From Winogradskya humida (GTDB lineage Bacteria; Actinomycetota; Actinomycetes; Mycobacteriales; Micromonosporaceae): a DNA stretch of 64,000 bases. Position numbers and translations under genes: made by a program. Of the stretch, positions 8,421-16,094 are shown piece by piece. The stretch lies in NCBI RefSeq assembly GCF_016862215.1, contig NZ_BOMN01000012.1:111143-175142 (forward strand). The letters are read 5' to 3'. Each line of letters opens with the position of its first letter. Position 1 is the stretch's first letter. Below the pieces are notes generated by a model. It worked only from the letters and a program-made list of their open reading frames with translations. It did no database searches and was not told the origin of the DNA.

Positions 8421-8749
8421 CGGATCTCCTCCAGCCAGGATTCGCCGCTGCCGGCGTTGGTCCCGTAGCGCTCCCACGTCTCGTGCAGCCGGACCCGGCC
8501 GTCGGGGAGCAGGTGCGGGGTGCTCCGGCAGCTGCCGGAGACGATCTCGCCGTCGTCGAGGACCATGCTGTACGCGAACCGCAGCGTCCCGTCCGCAGCG
8601 CACGTCCCGGTCAGCGCACCGCGCCGCGCGCGCCCGCCGAGGAAGTGACCCCACAGCAGGTCACCGTCCTGGCGGTAGTACGCGACCCGGTTCTTCGCGT
8701 CGTCCTCCGCGGGCCGGAACCGGCGCCCGTCGTAGTCGATGGTGGTCAT
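8417..8749 (-). CDS. Small beta-rich protein of the kind sometimes labelled N-acetylglutamate synthase
   Basis: A 110-residue protein starting MTTIDYDGRRFRP. It has the repeated strand pattern VAYYRQDGDLLWGHFLGG, GALTGTCAADGTLRFAYSMV and GRVRLHETWERYG typical of a small family often mislabelled as N-acetylglutamate synthase. It lacks an acetyl-CoA-binding motif, so I do not assign that activity. ATGA overlaps join it to the genes on both sides. Role unknown. Confidence 0.7.
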   Translation of the reverse strand: MTTIDYDGRRFRPAEDDAKNRVAYYRQDGDLLWGHFLGGRARRGALTGTCAADGTLRFAYSMVLDDGEIVSGSCRSTPHLLPDGRVRLHETWERYGTNAGSGESWLEEIR

Positions 8750-9549
8750 GACTCGCGCACCTCCAGGACGCAGCACTTGGCGCTGCCGCCCGCCTTGAGC
8801 AGTTCGGAAAGATCGATGCCGATGGGTACGAAGCCCCGCGCGGACAACTCCCGTGCGAGGTGGACGGCCTGCGGGGCGAGCAGCACGTTGCGGCCGTCGG
8901 ACACGGCGTTGAGCCCGAACACCTCCGCGTCCTGCTCGGTGGCCAGCACGGCGTCCGGGTAGAGCCGGCGCAGCACGTCCTGGCTGTGCTCGGAGAACGC
9001 CGCGGGGTAGTACATGATCTGGTCGTCGTCGAGCACGGCCAGCGCGGTGTCGAGGTGGTAGAACCGCGGATCGACCAGGCGCAGGCCGATCACCTCGCGG
9101 TCCAGGACCCGGGCCGCCTCCTCGTGGGCGCGGGCGTCGGTGCGGAAACCGGTGCCGGCCAGGATCCGGTCACCGGCGACGAGCAGGTCGCCCTCACCCT
9201 CGTTGACGTGGTCCGCGTCGTGCACCGGGAAGCCGTGCGTGCGGAACCATTCCGCGTACGCGGGCCCTTCGGCAGCTCGTTGCGGATGCCGGAACCGCGC
9301 GCTGTACACCTTGCCGCCGACGACGGTGGCGCCGTTCGCGGCGAACACCATGTCGGGCAGACCCGGCAGCGGGTCGATCAGCTCGGCGGTGTGACCGAGT
9401 CCGATCAGCAGGCTGCGCAGCCGCTCCCACTGGGCGAGGGCCAGCGCGCCGTCGGTGGGCTTGGCCGGTTCCATCCACGGGTTGATCGAGTACGTGACGT
9501 CGAAATAGGTCGGCGGGCAGAGCAGGAAACGCCTGGTACGCGCGATCAT
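8746..9549 (-). CDS. Dimethylarginine dimethylaminohydrolase-like (DDAH/amidinotransferase fold) enzyme
   Basis: A 267-residue guanidine-modifying enzyme. It shows the pentein fold marks: PDMVFAANGATVV (substrate carboxylate/guanidine site), HVNEGEGDLL, the catalytic His in DPRFYHLDTAL and the C-terminal nucleophile Cys in GGSAKCCVLE. DDAH hydrolyses N-methylated arginine to citrulline and an amine. Length and motif order match DDAH better than arginine deiminase. It lies between two coupled genes, next to an ATP-grasp ligase. In this setting it may trim or transfer the guanidino group of an arginine-derived unit of the product, which is inference. Confidence 0.85.
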   Translation of the reverse strand: MIARTRRFLLCPPTYFDVTYSINPWMEPAKPTDGALALAQWERLRSLLIGLGHTAELIDPLPGLPDMVFAANGATVVGGKVYSARFRHPQRAAEGPAYAEWFRTHGFPVHDADHVNEGEGDLLVAGDRILAGTGFRTDARAHEEAARVLDREVIGLRLVDPRFYHLDTALAVLDDDQIMYYPAAFSEHSQDVLRRLYPDAVLATEQDAEVFGLNAVSDGRNVLLAPQAVHLARELSARGFVPIGIDLSELLKAGGSAKCCVLEVRES

Positions 9550-10790
9550 CGGGCGAACCTCACGGTGATCCGGGACGCGAAGTCGTTCATCGTGCCGACG
9601 GCCTCGTCCATCGAGTCCCCGGTGGTGCCGAGGAAGCCGAGGATCGTGTTCCCGTCCGGCGGGCGGCGGATCAGGTCACCCGGCCTCGCGGTGATCTTGA
9701 GGAGGAACACCCGCTCCGAGTCGCTGACCTCGGCGGGTACGTCGACGTGCTCGACGACTCCGGCATCGCTGATGAGGCACATCGCGGCTACGTGCGTACC
9801 CGTAGGCTGGTAGTGACGGACCTGGGGGTGCTGCCCGCGGGCGACATCGACCACCGCGTGGATCGGGTCGTAGTCCGCGGAGATGCTGGCGATCATGTCC
9901 AGGCCGCCGCCACCGACCCGGGCGGCGATCTCCAGCAGGTACGGCTCCCCGTCGTGGAACCGCACCTCGGCGTGCATGACGCTGCGCCGCAGACCCTGGG
10001 CGTGCGCACCGGCCCGGACCGCGCGATGCACCTTCTCCAGCGTCACGTCGTCCAGCGTGGTCGGCGCGTGGTGCACGTCGTCGTCGAACGTCGCGCCCTC
10101 GGCGGTGATCCGGTCCACGACCGAGCCGAGGTAGACCTCGTCGTCCCAGGCGAGCGCCTCGATCAGGTATTCCTTGCCCTCGAGGAACGACTCGACGAGC
10201 AACCCCTGCGGGCCGAGGTCCAGGCCGGTCGGCTCCGAGGTGGCCCAGAACATCTTCGCGATGCCCTCGCTGGCCTGCTGGAAACGCTGACCCATCTGCT
10301 CGGCGTCGTCGACGCGGAAGACGAAGTTGCTGCCCGCGCCCATCGTCGGCTTGAGGATGACCGGATAGCCGAACTCCTCGGCGGCAGCCAGCGCCTGCTT
10401 CTCGTCCTCGGCGTAGCGGAACCCGGGGATCGGCGCGCCGGCCCGTTCGTGGGCCTGGCGCATGAGCAGCTTGTTGCGGCTCTGCACGGCTGCCTGCACC
10501 GGGATGCCGGGCAGCCCGAGCGCGTCGGCGACGGCCGCCACGGTGATGACAGCGGACTCGGAGAACGTGATCACGCCGTCGAAGTGCTCCCTGGCGTGCC
10601 ACTCCTTCGCGACCGCGATGATGTCGTCGATCTGCTGCGAGCCCGCCACCCGGTAACGCTCCGCGGGCCAGAAGTCGTCGGTGCCCTGACCGTTGAGCAC
10701 GAACAGCTCAACGCCGAGCTCCTCGACCTGCCGGTAACGCGAGATGTAGTACTGCAGGTACTGCAGGGTCTCCATTGCCAGCAGTTTCAT
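9546..10790 (-). CDS. ATP-grasp carboxylate-amine ligase (B)
   Basis: A 414-residue ATP-grasp protein. Seen: an N-terminal domain with ITFSESAVITVAAVADALGLPG, the nucleotide-binding strand PVILKPTMGAGSNFVF, GLLVESFLEGKEYLIEAL and the metal-binding YLLEIAARVGGGGLD. The family ligates a phosphorylated carboxylate to an amine, often making dipeptides. It differs clearly from ATP-grasp A at 4048-5295. It starts one base after the MetRS-like gene stop and overlaps the DDAH-like gene. A plausible role is coupling a hydrazine or amino acid made by neighbouring enzymes. Confidence 0.9.
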   Translation of the reverse strand: MKLLAMETLQYLQYYISRYRQVEELGVELFVLNGQGTDDFWPAERYRVAGSQQIDDIIAVAKEWHAREHFDGVITFSESAVITVAAVADALGLPGIPVQAAVQSRNKLLMRQAHERAGAPIPGFRYAEDEKQALAAAEEFGYPVILKPTMGAGSNFVFRVDDAEQMGQRFQQASEGIAKMFWATSEPTGLDLGPQGLLVESFLEGKEYLIEALAWDDEVYLGSVVDRITAEGATFDDDVHHAPTTLDDVTLEKVHRAVRAGAHAQGLRRSVMHAEVRFHDGEPYLLEIAARVGGGGLDMIASISADYDPIHAVVDVARGQHPQVRHYQPTGTHVAAMCLISDAGVVEHVDVPAEVSDSERVFLLKITARPGDLIRRPPDGNTILGFLGTTGDSMDEAVGTMNDFASRITVRFAR

Positions 10791-10791
10791 G

Positions 10792-12381
10792 TCAGCTCCT
10801 CCCGGTGCCGTCGTGGTCGCCCGCCAGCGCGGGCAGCGTGAACGCGGTGATCGAATCCGGCGGCTCGCTGTCGTCGAGCCGCAGATCCACGCCCTGGCCC
10901 GCGGCCCGGGCCGCCACGTCGACGAGCAGCGGTGCCGCGCCGGCGAGCAGGGCCCGGACCTCGAGCAACAGGTCGCCCAGGGCCGCCGGGTCGTCCTTCA
11001 GGTCACCCGACGCGGCCCGTAGCCGGTCGAGCTGGTCGGCGACCATCGCGGCCGCCCGGCCCATGGAGAACGTCGCCAGCTCGTAACAGCCCGCGAACCG
11101 TTTCGTGAGCACCTTGGCGCGCAGCCGGCCGTTCTCGGTGGTCGGCAACTCGGTGTCGACGACCTTGCCGGTGAGCAGGGCCAGCTGTGCCGCCAGCTCG
11201 TTCCACGGCCGGACGAGCCGCGCGCCCGTGGTGGTGCGCAAGGCCGGCCGCGTGAACGTGGACCGCTGGAACTCCGGTGCGGTCAGGGCCAGATAGAACC
11301 GCGCGACGTCACGCGGCACGCCCTCCAGCAGGTCCCGGGTCCACACCAGATGGTTGCGGCTGGTGGAGAACTTCTGCCCGTCGAGCTCGTAGAACTCGTT
11401 GCAGACGTTCGTGGCGGGCAGCGCGTACCTGTCGTCGTGGGCCATGAGCAGCGCCAGGTCCACGACGCCCCAGTAGTAGACGTTGTCGTAGCCGTGGAAG
11501 TAGACGATCTCCGGGTCCCGCTCGCGCCGCCAGAGGTCGTCGGTCCCGGCCGGGGCCGGCCCGCGCTGGGCGGCGACCCAGGCGCTGGCGTACATCACCG
11601 CGGGCATGGCCTCGATCCACGGGTAGATGCGCTGGCCCGGGGTCTCGGCGAACGGCGCGGGCAGGCCCCAGTCGCCCGGCACGGTCACCGGGACGTCCGG
11701 CAACGGGCCGGCGAGCAGTTCCTGGATCAGCTGCCGGGCGTGCGGGCGCCACAGGTCACGGCGCTCGTCGTAGTACGCACGGAGCCGCTCCCGGTATTCC
11801 TCCAGAGGCAGGACGAGCACCTCGTACTCGCGGTATTCGAACTCCGCGCCCGGGTCGAGGGCCGGCGCCGCGTCGAGGAGCTGGTCGAAGTGGTTCGGGT
11901 GCCCGCAGCCCTCGCAGACCCCGCCGGAGCTGCCCGCGAGACAGGCCGGGCAGGTGCCGCCGAGGAAACCGTCGAACAGCACCTGGCCCGTGGCGCGGGC
12001 CACCGGCATGCGTACCTTGCGCAGTCGCAGGCGGCCGTTGCGGTGCAGCCGTTCGACGAAGGTCCGCACCGTCTCGCGGTAGCTCGCGCCGATCGGGGGC
12101 ATCCCGTCGATGCCGATGCCGAGGGCGCGCAGGGACGCGGCGATCGCGTCGGTCGAGGTGGCCCGCAGCGCTTCCGGGGACAGGCCCTGGCGCTGCGCGG
12201 TGGTCGAGACGTACGTCTGGCTGTCGTCGGTGATCGTGGTGTAGACGACGTCGCGGCCGGTCGCGGCCAGGTAGCGGGCGTAGACGTCACCCGACAGGTA
12301 CGGGCCCGCCATGTGCCCGAGGTGCAGGTCGCCGTTGGACGTGGGAGTGGCCGCGACGATGATCGCGGGGCGCTGCGTCAT
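10792..12381 (-). CDS. Methionyl-tRNA synthetase-like ligase (hydrazine synthetase, MetRS half)
   Basis: A 529-residue class I aminoacyl-tRNA-synthetase-like protein. HLGH (residues 20-23) is the HIGH motif, KFSTS (337-341) is the KMSKS equivalent, and C144, C147, C156 and C159 form a MetRS-type zinc knuckle. The C-terminal tRNA-anticodon region is present but divergent. It is coupled by ATGA to a cupin gene and follows an N-hydroxylase gene. In known hydrazine pathways (Spb40 of s56-p1 and relatives) a fused cupin-MetRS protein joins N-hydroxylysine and an amino acid: the MetRS part makes the aminoacyl ester and the cupin rearranges it to the N-N bond. The context argues against a housekeeping MetRS. 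Confidence 0.88.
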   Translation of the reverse strand: MTQRPAIIVAATPTSNGDLHLGHMAGPYLSGDVYARYLAATGRDVVYTTITDDSQTYVSTTAQRQGLSPEALRATSTDAIAASLRALGIGIDGMPPIGASYRETVRTFVERLHRNGRLRLRKVRMPVARATGQVLFDGFLGGTCPACLAGSSGGVCEGCGHPNHFDQLLDAAPALDPGAEFEYREYEVLVLPLEEYRERLRAYYDERRDLWRPHARQLIQELLAGPLPDVPVTVPGDWGLPAPFAETPGQRIYPWIEAMPAVMYASAWVAAQRGPAPAGTDDLWRRERDPEIVYFHGYDNVYYWGVVDLALLMAHDDRYALPATNVCNEFYELDGQKFSTSRNHLVWTRDLLEGVPRDVARFYLALTAPEFQRSTFTRPALRTTTGARLVRPWNELAAQLALLTGKVVDTELPTTENGRLRAKVLTKRFAGCYELATFSMGRAAAMVADQLDRLRAASGDLKDDPAALGDLLLEVRALLAGAAPLLVDVAARAAGQGVDLRLDDSEPPDSITAFTLPALAGDHDGTGRS

Positions 12382-12746
12382 TCCTTGACCGCCGCGTGCC
12401 GGTCGGCGAAGTTCTTGGCCAGCTCGGCGTCCCACCAGACCGAGTACATCTGGAAATCGGTGTCGCTCTCGTTCACGACCTGGTGACGGAACTCAGGCTC
12501 GAAGTGGACGATGTCACCGGCGACGAACGGCGTACGCCCCTCGTCCGTGATGATCGTGGCGGCACCGGTCATCGCGACCCAGATCTCGTACTCGTGGTGG
12601 CCGTGCGCACCGGAGACGGCGCCCGGCGAGACGACGCACCAGGAGCCCTCGAAGGGGGCGTTGAGCACTTCCCACGGCATGAGCCGCTGGGCCCGCAGTC
12701 CGTTGTCCGGCTTGAGGGTTTCCCGGTCGAGTTTACGGATTTCCAT
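12378..12746 (-). CDS. Cupin (hydrazine synthetase, cupin half)
   Basis: A 122-residue single-domain cupin. Metal ligands are visible in GAHGHHEYE (H48, H50 or H51, E54) and FRHQV (H88), the two conserved cupin motifs at normal spacing. The stop overlaps the MetRS-like start (ATGA), so the two proteins are made together in the order cupin then MetRS, mirroring the fused enzyme of known hydrazine pathways. By that analogy it would bind zinc or another metal and catalyse N-N bond formation from an ester of N-hydroxylysine. Activity is inferred from synteny, not from unique residues. Confidence 0.85.
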   Translation of the reverse strand: MEIRKLDRETLKPDNGLRAQRLMPWEVLNAPFEGSWCVVSPGAVSGAHGHHEYEIWVAMTGAATIITDEGRTPFVAGDIVHFEPEFRHQVVNESDTDFQMYSVWWDAELAKNFADRHAAVKE

Positions 12747-12764
12747 GTCTCTGCCTCCGATGTC

Positions 12765-14039
12765 TCAGCGGGCCGCGAGTGCGGCGGCGCGGTGTTCGAG
12801 CAGGTCGGTCACGATTTCTCCGGAGCGTGCGGCGAGGACGCTCAGCAGGGAGTCCGCGATCCCGTGGGTGGCCTCGTTGACGCCCTGCAGGTAGCAGCCG
12901 GCGGTAACCTCGGGCGGGACGTTCATCCGGTAGTTGCGGTCGACCGTGACGTCGCCGATGCCGAGCGCGGCGGCGAGGTCGTTGACCACCCGGGGCATCC
13001 CGCGGACGAACCCGGTGCCGAGCAGCACGATGTCGCTGCGCAGCTCGCTGCGTTCGCCGTTCTTCCGCTCGACCAGGCTCAGCACGACCTCGTCGCCGTC
13101 CATCCGGGCGTCCTCGACCTCGGTCATCGTCACCAGGCGCAGCCGCTGCGAGCCGGTGAGCCGGCTCAGGTACATCTCGCGGTAGAGCCCGTCGAGGGTG
13201 GCCGGTGCGAGGCCCGCGTAGTTGGTCCGGTGCATCTCACGCAGCAGCTGCTCGCGCGCCTCGGGACGCGCGGCGTGGAACTCGTCGATGAACGACGGAT
13301 AGAACAGCTCGTTCGTGAACTTGCTGCTCTCGTACGAGTTCAGCCCGATCGAGCGCATGACCATCGTGCACTTCGCCCGCGTGAACCGTTCGTGCGCGGC
13401 GACGAGCATCTCCGCCGCGCTCTGGGCGCCCCCGATGACCGCCACGCGACGGACGGACTGCGGGTCGAGGGACTCGACGCGGGTCGCGAACTCGGTGCTG
13501 TGCAGAACCCGTTCCCGGGGCAGCGCCGCGAACTCCGCCGGGATGTGCGCGTCGCGCCCGGCGCCGAGCACGAGGTTGCGGCACAGGATGGTGCGGCCGT
13601 CGGCGAAGTGCGCGAGCCAGTGGGTGACGACGCCCGACTCGTCCGGGACCGGTTCGACGGACGTGCAGCGCAGGCCGTACTCGATGCGTACGTGCTCCAG
13701 GGACCGCGAGACCCAGGCCAGGTACGCGGAGATCTCCAGCCGGTACGGCGTGAAGCTGCCGAGGTTGATGAACTCGTCCAGCCGCCCGGTCGCGTGCAGG
13801 AAGTTGACGAACGAGAACCGGCTGCGCGGGTTGCGCAGCGTCACCAGGTCCTTGAGGAACGACACCTGGCTCTGTGACCAGGGCAGCAGCATCCCGCGCT
13901 GCCAGACGACGTCGTCGTGCTGCTCCGCGATCAGGGTCTCGCCGGCGAACTCCTTGGGCGCCAGTTCCTCCAGGGCGATGGCCATCGCGAGGTTCGCGGG
14001 CCCGGCCCCGATGGCCAGTGTCTCGACTTCTTGATGCAC
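12765..14039 (-). CDS. L-lysine/L-ornithine N-monooxygenase (SidA/IucD/PvdA family)
   Basis: A 424-residue flavin-dependent N-hydroxylase. It shows the FAD motif AIGAGPANLA (residues 9-18), the family signature QVSFLKDLVTLRNPRSRFSF (58-77), the NADPH motif VIGGAQSAAE (201-210) and the C-terminal LLGTGFVRG. These enzymes hydroxylate the side-chain amine of lysine or ornithine. GTG start at 14039, one base after the ACP stop. Next to a cupin and a MetRS-like ligase, it most likely supplies N6-hydroxylysine for hydrazine formation rather than a siderophore; no siderophore synthetase is seen. Lysine versus ornithine cannot be told by eye. Confidence 0.9.
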   Translation of the reverse strand: MHQEVETLAIGAGPANLAMAIALEELAPKEFAGETLIAEQHDDVVWQRGMLLPWSQSQVSFLKDLVTLRNPRSRFSFVNFLHATGRLDEFINLGSFTPYRLEISAYLAWVSRSLEHVRIEYGLRCTSVEPVPDESGVVTHWLAHFADGRTILCRNLVLGAGRDAHIPAEFAALPRERVLHSTEFATRVESLDPQSVRRVAVIGGAQSAAEMLVAAHERFTRAKCTMVMRSIGLNSYESSKFTNELFYPSFIDEFHAARPEAREQLLREMHRTNYAGLAPATLDGLYREMYLSRLTGSQRLRLVTMTEVEDARMDGDEVVLSLVERKNGERSELRSDIVLLGTGFVRGMPRVVNDLAAALGIGDVTVDRNYRMNVPPEVTAGCYLQGVNEATHGIADSLLSVLAARSGEIVTDLLEHRAAALAAR

Positions 14040-14040
14040 G

Positions 14041-14301
14041 TCAGTCTCCCGTGGGGTGGTTGCGGTGCTCGTGGACGAGGGCGGTCAGGTCGTCGACCGT
14101 GCGTGCGGCGTTGAAAGCGGTGAGGTCGAGGCTCATGTCGAAGTGGGCCTCCAGGTGCGCCAGCGCTTCGAGCGAGGTGATGCTGTCCCAGTCGTGGGCG
14201 GCCAGGATCGGCTGCTCACGCAGGGCAGCGGCCGGCTCGTCGAGCACGCCGGCGAGGATCTCGGCGACAGTCGTGGCGGTCGCCACTGCGGATGTGGTCA
14301 T
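14041..14301 (-). CDS. Acyl carrier protein
   Basis: An 86-residue stand-alone carrier protein. The phosphopantetheine serine is in HDWDSITSLEAL (Ser40), with the following helix EALAHLEAHFDMSLD matching the carrier fold. It overlaps the FkbH-like gene by ATGA and precedes the N-hydroxylase by one base. By analogy with FkbH/ACP pairs it would carry a glyceryl unit, but it could instead hold an aminoacyl or hydrazino acid. ATG 14301 was chosen because it begins the carrier domain and is the overlap start. Confidence 0.88.
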   Translation of the reverse strand: MTTSAVATATTVAEILAGVLDEPAAALREQPILAAHDWDSITSLEALAHLEAHFDMSLDLTAFNAARTVDDLTALVHEHRNHPTGD

Positions 14302-16094
14302 GCGTCGCTCCGTTCGCGAAGGGTGATCCAGCCGGGCAGGTCGCCCGGCTCGGTGGTCAGATCGAGCACGAACGAGCCGGGCCGCGCATCGGCGGCGAAC
14401 CCGGCCGCGCTCCAGAAACCGGCCGCGACCCCGTTCTTCTTCGAGGCCACGTAGCTGGCTTCGAGGCGGGTGGCGCCCGCGGCACGGGCCTGCCGGGCGA
14501 GCCAGCCGGCGATGGCCAGGTCGATGCCGCGGCCCAGCACCCGGCAGCTGAGCACCAGGTTGAGCACCCGCCACCGGCCGCCGTCGCGGTGCACCCAGAC
14601 GGCGCCGACGACACCTTCGTCGCCGAAGCGGTCGCTGACCTCGAACGTCGCCACGAGGTGGTCGGGTGACGTACTCATGGCCGTGGTGGTGGCCCCGTCG
14701 AAGCGCTCGCCGGTCAGGTTGAACTGATTGGTACGCGCCGCGAGCTGCGCCGCCCTGGCTACCGTGTAGCCGGTAACGGCCGCCGGGGCCAGCCGCAGTC
14801 CGAGCGCCGTCAGGTAGTCCGATGAGGACCCGAACCCGGTGGAGAAGTCGCTGCGCAACGCCCGGGCGCGATAGAGCTGAGGCCGTTCCCGGTCGGTCCT
14901 CGTGAGATCAAGGACGTCGAACCATCCGGTACGCAGCACCGTGCGTACCAGGTGGGCGGGGTCGCCGCTCGGATCGAGCACAACGGTGCCGGGCAGCTCC
15001 GCGGCGACGTGGCCGCGTTCGAACGGCGAGTCGTCCAGGAAGACCATCGACTCCGTGGACAGCCCGAGCGACTCGGCCGCGGCCCGCAGGTTCCCGGCCT
15101 TGGCCTTCCAGTTCACCGCGCGTACGGCGAACGCGTCCGCGCCGAGCACCATCTCCGGGTGCCCGACGAGCACCTCGTCGACCAGCGCCGCGTCGTTCTT
15201 GCTGGCGAGCACGAGGATGACCCCCTGCTCGCGCAGCCGCCGGATGCTGAGCTGCAACTGCCGGTACGCGTTGCCCGGGTAGAGGCCGCCGAGCTCGATG
15301 CCGTCCGCCCCGGTCTCGCCGAGCACCCCGCCCCAGAGCGTGTTGTCGAGGTCGAGCGCCAGCACCTTGCGGGACAGGCCGGCGCGGGCCTGGGCAGCGC
15401 GGCGTACCTCTCCTGCCAGCAGCAGCAGGGCGCCGTCGGTGTACGGCAGGTCCGCGTACCGGTGCAGCCGGTCGTCGCGGGCCGCGAACGGCGCGTCGGC
15501 GAGCAGTCCGGCCAGATCAGCGGTCACGACCTGCGGATGTTCACGGGCCAGGTCGAGCAGCCCCGCGTTGAGCCCGGCCCACAGCTGGGCGACCGCGGCC
15601 CGGTCCCGGAGGCTGATCAGGCCGTCGCGCACCTGGGCGGGCAGCGGCACGGTGTGCAGCACGACGGTTGCGGCCGTTCCCGCGAGTCCCGCCGCGATGA
15701 GCTCCCGCAAGGTGTGCAGGCGCCCCTCGACATACGCGGCCAGGGCCGGGACCGCGGCGGGCGACCAGTCGGCGGGCAGGAAGAACGACTCGTCCATCAG
15801 CAGCGACACCAGGTCGGGCTCGCCCCCGGTGGTGAACCGGCCCGAGGCCAGCGTCATCTCGAACGAGCCGTAGGCACCTTCGTCGATCGACGGCCACATC
15901 CCGGCACCGACGAGCGCCGAGGTCAGCAGGTCCCGGTACGGCCCGACCGTGCACGTCGCCAGCACCGCCACGGTCACCGGACGCAGCTCGGGGTCCGCGG
16001 GCAGTTTCCGCAGTTGCCTACCGGCCTTGCGGGACAGGACCGGATCGGTGGACTCCAGCAGGGTCTGCCGGCTCGGTACGCTCCCGGCGCGCAT
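14298..16094 (-). CDS. FkbH-like HAD-superfamily protein with GNAT domain (glyceryl-ACP synthase type)
   Basis: A 598-residue protein with three parts. Residues 1-240 are an alpha/beta N-terminal region. Residues about 245-400 form a HAD IIIC domain with DLDNT (248-252), VLASKND and the acidic loop FLDDSPFER (352-360). Residues about 450-580 are a GNAT-like domain with NLTGERF and the acetyl-CoA-type loop SCRVLGRGID. This is the FkbH architecture, whose members dephosphorylate 1,3-bisphosphoglycerate and load glycerate onto an ACP. An ACP gene follows directly and a KAS III-like gene precedes it, a set seen in tetronate and methoxymalonate-type pathways. Confidence 0.9.
   Translation of the reverse strand: MRAGSVPSRQTLLESTDPVLSRKAGRQLRKLPADPELRPVTVAVLATCTVGPYRDLLTSALVGAGMWPSIDEGAYGSFEMTLASGRFTTGGEPDLVSLLMDESFFLPADWSPAAVPALAAYVEGRLHTLRELIAAGLAGTAATVVLHTVPLPAQVRDGLISLRDRAAVAQLWAGLNAGLLDLAREHPQVVTADLAGLLADAPFAARDDRLHRYADLPYTDGALLLLAGEVRRAAQARAGLSRKVLALDLDNTLWGGVLGETGADGIELGGLYPGNAYRQLQLSIRRLREQGVILVLASKNDAALVDEVLVGHPEMVLGADAFAVRAVNWKAKAGNLRAAAESLGLSTESMVFLDDSPFERGHVAAELPGTVVLDPSGDPAHLVRTVLRTGWFDVLDLTRTDRERPQLYRARALRSDFSTGFGSSSDYLTALGLRLAPAAVTGYTVARAAQLAARTNQFNLTGERFDGATTTAMSTSPDHLVATFEVSDRFGDEGVVGAVWVHRDGGRWRVLNLVLSCRVLGRGIDLAIAGWLARQARAAGATRLEASYVASKKNGVAAGFWSAAGFAADARPGSFVLDLTTEPGDLPGWITLRERSDA

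Noticed and set aside
10792..12381. Second housekeeping methionyl-tRNA synthetase giving drug resistance
   Set aside because: Possible in antibiotic producers, but the direct coupling to a cupin and an N-hydroxylase fits hydrazine synthetase better. Kept as the main alternative.
12765..14039. Hydroxamate siderophore cluster
   Set aside because: No N-acyltransferase of siderophore type, NIS synthetase, NRPS or siderophore receptor is in the operon.
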